A stretch of 64,000 nt of DNA from Cryptomeria japonica. Taxonomy: Eukaryota; Streptophyta; Pinopsida; Cupressales; Cupressaceae. The translations under genes and the position numbers were made by a program. Below, in pieces: positions 58,198 to 64,000 of this stretch (position 1 is the first letter of the stretch; the number at the start of each line of letters is the position of its first letter). Location: the NCBI RefSeq assembly GCF_030272615.1, contig NC_081414.1:333545427-333609426 (forward strand), written 5' to 3'. The notes below the pieces were generated by a model. That model was not told the DNA's origin and ran no database searches. It saw nothing but the letters and a program-made list of their open reading frames with translations.

Positions 58198-59832
58198 GTT
58201 CAATTTCCACGTGTCTTGTTTCAGTGTGTTTATCCTCCTACAATGAGGCTAGTTCATGAGTTACCCGATATAGATAGAGAACATATTGACTTGTGTGGGT
58301 TTACCCACCTTTTACAGATGTCGAATATCTGTGTGAATCATGGGATGCTTACTGCAGTGGTTGAGAGATTTCATTCTAAGCATAACACCTTCCATTTCCT
58401 AGTTGAGGAGATGACCATCACTCCAGAGGATGTTTACAGGATATTGAGGATTTCATTTGTTGGGGATAAGGTTGATTATGATTCTACTCAGTGTCTTGGT
58501 ATATTAGCCTTGAGACACATTTTTCATGATGAGGACATCCTTACGCGGGCTATTAGTTGGGATGATATGATGGCTAGGTATAGTGAGTAGTTTCCCTTGG
58601 CATGTGTCTTGGCAGGATTCATTGGTTGCTTCATTATGCTGAACAGGGGACAACAAGATTTCTTATGCGACTGGGCTAGGATGTTGGAGAGACTTTTGGA
58701 TCATCCTAAGAGATTAGGGTGGGGTTCTTGTCTATTAGCCCACATGTATCATGAGATACATGAGGTTGTATACAGGGAGGGGAAGAGAATGGCAACAAGT
58801 GTCTTGGTTTTACAGATATGGGCCTGGGAGCATATCCCAGTTTGTAAACCTATTGTGGATGATGCCAGAGATCCACACCAACCGATAGTTTATAGATATT
58901 CTAGATACGTTACTCAGCCCCATCTAGGCAAGACAGAGTATTGGCGATGATAGCTTGATGATCTGATCATTGTTGTACGGAGACCATATAGGGTCTTGAG
59001 CTTTGGGATGACTTAAGAGTTGTGCGGCATGACATGTTCATGACTCGTCCTCTTATCGATAGATCGGTGATAGTTATTGAGCGATTTGTTGTATCTCAGG
59101 TCATGAGGCAGTATGGTAGGCCTCATGGGATTTCATAGGATTTCACTGCCTATACTCATTATGCAAATGAGGAGAGACAAGGATGGGCCCCTAGGTTGTC
59201 CTATGCATTGAGCATGCAGGTGCTTGCTGAGGTTACAGTGACTTCGGTGGGACTACCTGGATGACATTGCAGATGCGGGGGTATTGCCCCAGTACAGGGA
59301 TTGGTTTTAGAGTCATCATATTCCTAGATTTATAGATCCAACTGAGCATGTGCCTCTCTTAGGCAGGCAGGTGGTGATCCTAGTGCGAGCAGTAGTAAGG
59401 TACTAGCTGGGGGAGCCAAAGGCAGAGAGGAGAGGGTGGATCCCTTAGAGCTATTGGTGTGGGGTTAGTGGTGCTAGGACAGCAAAGGGTAGAGGAGAGG
59501 AGGAGCGAGTAGTTCCTAGACAAGTGCGGTAGTGGAGGGATGAGCAGGGTGGAGATGGTGGTGGAGATGGAGGCGGAGAGCCTATGAGGGAGCAGGGGGA
59601 AGCTAATGCAACATGGTCTATGAGATTGAGATTAGCAAGTTTGCAGTCACAGTTGACAGTGGCTCAGACACATCTTGTAAAGCAGGACCGACAGTTGGCA
59701 GAGATCAGGGCAGAGCAAGATGCTCTGTAGCGGGAGGTTTTGCACTAGACGAGTCAGGCAGATTATTATGTTGCAGCTTATAGCATAGCAGTTCTTGTAG
59801 CACAGTGGATTGTAGATGACAGTTGATATCAT
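58198..59832 (+). pseudogene. Plant mobile domain (PMD/MAIN-like) gene, antisense to L
   Basis: First ATG in the likely exon is 58243 (MRLVHELPDIDREHIDLCGF). The PMD family signature follows: HLLQMSNICVNHGMLTAVVE, FHFLVEEM and MTITPEDVYRILRI, then LVLQIWAWEHIP, IVDDARDPHQPIVYRYSRY and, after a stop at 58948 and frame changes, RPYRVL, MFMTRPLIDRSVIVIERFVV, RQYGRPHGI and a Gln/Ala/Glu-rich coiled coil near 59620-59740. A TAG at 58588 splits the domain. PMD proteins (PF10536, aminotransferase-like) include host silencing factors such as MAIN and many element-borne copies. Here it lies inside element L on the opposite strand, between pol's expected place and the 3' LTR. It is damaged by at least three stops or shifts. 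Confidence 0.75.
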
Positions 59833-62770
59833 GTGTACCCTGAGACTTTTATTTGTACTCTGAGATATTTTTGATGATATATACGAGATCTTGGTTTGAT
59901 TCCATCGTACTTGTGTTGATTGATTATGAGATATTTTTCTATATGCTTTATTCTATATGTATGCATATTTGTTCAGTATGGATGTATGTAATGCAGATGA
60001 ATATGGATGTTTGTTTTTGTTTCTTTCCATATGCAAATAAATGATGAAAAAGAGTAACTAGTAATGCAATTTTTTTTATTTTTTTCTATGCAATAATATG
60101 AATGCAAACAAGTATATAATGAAATGTATGGATCTATATAAGATGCTTATGTATGTAGCTAACATCTCAATATGCAAGTACTCGATTGGAGAAATGATGA
60201 AAAAAAAGAGACCACTTAGCTTAGAAATGATGATACTTCAAACTCTCATTCAGAAGATAAAGAGATCATTGTTATTATCTAGAAATCACTCAAAATGCAC
60301 AAAATGCAGAATGAATGCAAACTAAAAACTAGTCACTGGATTTGAAATGCTTAATTTTCATCACTGAGCATTTACAAACATAGCAGGCAAAATAGAGTTC
60401 CTTTCTTTTCATGTGTAATATTAATTATCTTGTTCGCAGTGACCCTTTTTGTTCATATCCTTAGACAAATTACGCATGGATCCAAATTGCACATTTAAAG
60501 AAATTCCCTCAAAATAGACAAAGAAATGATGCCAACCTTGTTGTAGCATACAAATAAGTGGAGTCAAGGTATGTGTGGCTATTTCACCTTGATGTGAAGG
60601 CACTTATCACAGACACCCAGCTTATTAGATGTTTCCAGATCATTAGAATCATTCCTACAAGCAAAAAATTGAGAAAATATTATGCCCCCAATCCTTGCTT
60701 CTCTTAGTCTAGATATACTTCCTTGAGTTACTCAAAGGGAATAATAATTGAAAACCAATATAAAAGAGAACACACAAAGAAAATTTCATGCATATCTCAA
60801 ACCATTTAGTGATTGTTTTAAGTAATGTTGTTTTTCTTGTGTACTCAATGATAAAACTCTTCATAGTTAGGAGACAGGTGACTGAGTCAGATTGTATGAT
60901 TGGATATCACTGACAGAATGATGACTTGGTTGATACTACTTAGGACACGTAAAATGCTCATTCGATTACCCGAAGACTAGGACATTGATCAGTTTCAAGC
61001 CATGAGGGTTCTAAAAGAATCGGGATGTCACAAAAGTGACTAAAAGATATGTACAAGCAAAAGTGTAGATGCAACACTTCAATACAGGAGATAAGACGAA
61101 TGTGGATAAAATCTAGCAGCCATACTAATCGATGTCATTGTTTTGATTTGGTGGCCATTGATAGGAATGTCTGGTTTCAAAGAGTAAGTACCCCGTATAA
61201 GACCGATCTGTCTGGTTTTGAGTGTACCCTTCCTTGTATAAGACATGTTGATGTTTGATAGAGTTTAATATATTGATTAACAAGACATGCGATAAGTGTG
61301 ACTTCAGACCTTGAGAGTTTGTCTATGGTTGATTTGGTTTGAAGGATAGTCTATGCTTTCTTGTTTTAGATTTTTAGTTTTTGATTTTGTGAGTTTTTTT
61401 TTTATTTTTAGGATTTTATTTAGGACATTTTATGATTTTTAGGAGTTTGTTCAGGACATTTTATGACTTTTTTCTCAGCTATGTCTGCAGTATGCAAACC
61501 TATATGACATGATGATCTACAGAATGCATGTGGAGACAATTCTTTTTTGATATGACCTATGTTAATGCAATATGCATGATGAAGATGCATTTCCTATTTG
61601 AACGAGGATGACTGTGTTTATTTAGCACTTTGTAATACACAAATTGAATTGGAGGTACAAAACATTTCATAGATAAGCAGTCAATTGATCCTTAAAGTCC
61701 CTTGGAACATCCAAATTAACACACTTAGTGACTAGGATTTACAAATGGAGATGCGAAAAACTTCCCCATTGATTCTTGAAACTTTGAGCTTCTTTTGCCC
61801 ATGTGAGTAAAAATTAGTTAATTCCTACTCTTGTGTTCACAAAAGATCCTTAGCATCCTATATGACTAGCTACGTGGATTATTCTAACTTCAAAAGCATC
61901 CCGAATAAAGCCTCGCTGCTAGCAAGCTTTTAGAGCTCCAACGAGATTATAGATTGTAATTTCTTGAATATTGCTCCATTGCCAGTAGGCATTCATAGCC
62001 CTGATGGAGTTACTCACATGGTCCCATACTCAATCTTTTTGTCACACTTGTATGTGTGATATTTCAGTTATACATCATTGCTCTTTTGCCTTGAGATGAA
62101 TATTTGGCATAGCACTTTTTTTTTTTTTGCCTTGACTTTTAAGTAATGAAACCTACTTGGGTGTGACAATTACAGCGGCGCTGAAGTAGAATTTTAGATT
62201 TTTCACTAGTCATATGATCAACTAGGTGTCTAGAATTAATTAGAGATTTTTTTAATGTGTTTGAGATATAGCAATTGATAGATTTTGAGTTAACACGTCT
62301 CAAATAGTGAAATCACTACCCAACCATAAGTAAAGCACCATCATAGGGTAATGTTAAAAATGAATGATCTTATGACCTCAAGGACTTCATGTCTGAATAT
62401 CTAAGAAAGGAGACAACCCTTATTTGCCTTGAATGCAAACAAATAATAAACTTGGATAGTTGCCTTGTTTTATTGATGCTGCTATATGCAAATGCAGGAA
62501 TTTTTTGAATGTGATGCAGTGCTTTGAATACAATGATATGCAGTGCAAAAAGCAAATGCTAACTAACCCAGCCCTTAGATATGATATCATTTAAGGTGCA
62601 TGTTGTTCATAGGGTTAGGGAGTTTTGTGTAGGTAGTTCATTGGTCCAGCATAAAGATGGCTTTCCAAGAAGGACTCAGCTAAGTGTACATGTCCAACAT
62701 CTCCAATGTTGATTTCCTTAGTTTTTTTTGGATTTTGTTATGAAACTAGGGTAAATTCTTATGCAAAGGA
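59833..62770. other. Long non-coding stretch of element L
   Basis: No supported gene on either strand. There is a small duplication (GGACATTTTATGA twice, about 61425 and 61457) and a T-rich tract near 62110. It may be the long untranslated part of L or contain older relics too worn to name. Confidence 0.5.
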
Positions 62771-64000
62771 TCAGATAAGGGGAATGGAAGGATGAAAAAG
62801 AGGTGCTGGGTAATGGACCAAATGTTGAAAGTTTGGTGCATGAGCGAATGGAAACATTTGTGGGATCACCATTGGCACACATCTTGAGGGATGGTGGATT
62901 GATGGAGGAAAAGTGGATCTCAAATTTTGAGATTTGGATGGAGGAACAACCAGGGATTTTGGGGCATAAAGATCCAAAATGGATGAAGGAGGTGATGGAG
63001 AAATAGATTTGGAAGGTTTGGATGGAGGAACAAAAATCTTGGCTATTGATTTGGATTTTTCTTTAGAATATTGTGCTTCAAGGAGACGCTTAGGGATCCA
63101 CATGGTTTTTGATTTTTCATGCTTTTGTAGTTTCTTGGAATGCATTTCTTCTACACGTGCCTTAGGAACCCATATAGCTTTTGATTTTGCTTTCTTTTTC
63201 TCAGTGATCCTTTGTGTCCTTCTAGATGGATGGAAGGTATGTGAAAATGTACGCCTTTGTTGATCTTGCACAATGAATGGATGAATATAGGGTCCTAAAA
63301 TGCATGGAAGAGGTGAAGGGGAAGGTGTATACCTGGATTTTGGTTTAGTAGGGATGACACCATCTTGAGGAATGTCACTGAGGCCATGACCCTTAATATT
63401 TTTTTTAACATGAATGGGTTCTTGCGTGTGAAGGTCTACCCCTATACGTTTATAAATATTTTGACTTTTAGGATCATGAGAGGGCTTTGTAGGCATGATG
63501 GATCCTTGAGGTGAACGTGGAGGATTATGACAAGGAGATGAAGGTATACTTTGATCTTGACATGGAAGAGGACCATTGGATAGAGTATTTGACTCTTCAT
63601 TTTGAATAGGATCATTTGAAAAGGTAGAAGAGGCATCATGATCTTTCTTAGGAAGTATGATTTTCTCTTGAGATGGAAGGGGATCATCTTGGAAGAAATG
63701 GAAAGTTATAATGGGATCCTCATGGGATTCTAGGGAGATAAGATCTTTTTCAACCATTGGATGTGCTGGCCCTTGAGATAGCCCTTGAGGGTCAACGTGA
63801 AAAGTTTCATCATTAGGTTCATTATTTGAGGGATATGATATGGACTATTGTTGAGAAGCCTTAGGAGATAAAAACATCATGGAAGAGATGTAGGCTACAT
63901 GTGGGCCATTGCTAGACACAGGTTCATCATTTTGGTTATGCTTGGTAATGACATCTAGTTTCTCCTTAGGTGAATTTTTAGAATCTTCAATTTCAATAAC
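62771..64000 (-). pseudogene. Proline-rich reading frame of element L, runs off the window
   Basis: It is open from at least 63757 to 62771 (328 codons); the same frame continues upstream past one stop near 63845 to the window edge, so the true start is not visible. It is rich in Pro, Ser, Lys and His. A motif repeats twice (KSKAIWVPKARVEEMHSKKL and KTMWIPKRLLEAQYSKEK), with Ser-Pro-rich spacers around it and an aromatic Pro/His tail. No zinc or catalytic motif. It could be an extra or gag-related frame of a Ty3/gypsy element; I cannot name the family. Confidence 0.5.

Noticed and set aside
1-64000. tRNA, rRNA or organelle genes
   Set aside because: No cloverleaf, rRNA core or organelle gene was recognised by eye; the tRNA-like words are primer binding sites.

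Overview
This window is plant nuclear DNA made almost entirely of degraded, nested transposable elements. No intact host gene, tRNA or rRNA gene was recognised. Long LTRs (0.9-1.4 kb), three-level nesting, AT-rich sequence, heavy C-to-T decay and several LTR families that share end motifs all suggest a very large genome, most likely a gymnosperm. That is an inference; the sequence itself shows only a plant retrotransposon landscape. Because it is a plant, only ATG was accepted as a start codon.

Layout. (1) 1-20.8 kb is an old plus-strand Ty1/copia element, 'A'. It is split by a minus-strand copia element 'B' (400-8785, TSD GATAA), which itself carries a solo LTR 'S' (5893-6951, TSD ATATC). 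A second block splits A further on, the pol-less element 'C' with a partial upstream copy 'C2' (10214-19457). A resumes at its RNase H (19458) and ends in a truncated 3' LTR. (2) 20.8-22.7 kb is an unrecognised minus-strand pseudogene. (3) 22.7-26.1 kb is the 5' half of pol-less element 'F'. Its second reading frame is interrupted for 17.3 kb and resumes at 43393. (4) The interrupting block (26099-43392) has an imperfect 8-bp flanking repeat and a decayed hAT transposase near its right end. It also holds a long unknown gene 'E' split by non-coding LTR element 'D' (TSD ATGAA), an internally deleted LTR element 'G' (TSD AGTTT), a Ty3/gypsy protease fragment and a 266-bp tandem array. (5) 44.1-55.3 kb is a pile of truncated elements: H (copia, B family), I and J (relatives of F), and K (B family). 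(6) From 55349 to the window end is the 3' half of a minus-strand Ty3/gypsy-like element 'L'. It has a 3' LTR, PPT, degenerate repeats, an antisense plant-mobile-domain (PMD) gene, a long non-coding stretch and a proline-rich reading frame.

How the parts work together. B, H, K and A carry recognisable copia gag and/or pol parts (UBN2-type gag, CCHC knuckle, DSG protease, integrase, RT, RNase H). C, F, I and J instead carry a long conserved reading frame (called ORF2 here) in the place where pol should be; in C and F it lies downstream of a coiled-coil, multi-zinc-knuckle Gag-like frame. Where the ends survive they keep LTRs, an initiator-tRNA(Met)-type PBS and a PPT. They therefore look like non-autonomous elements mobilised by copia-type partners, with a conserved extra protein of unknown function. 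This family is the strongest candidate here for an undescribed system. The possible hAT composite and the antisense PMD gene in L come next.
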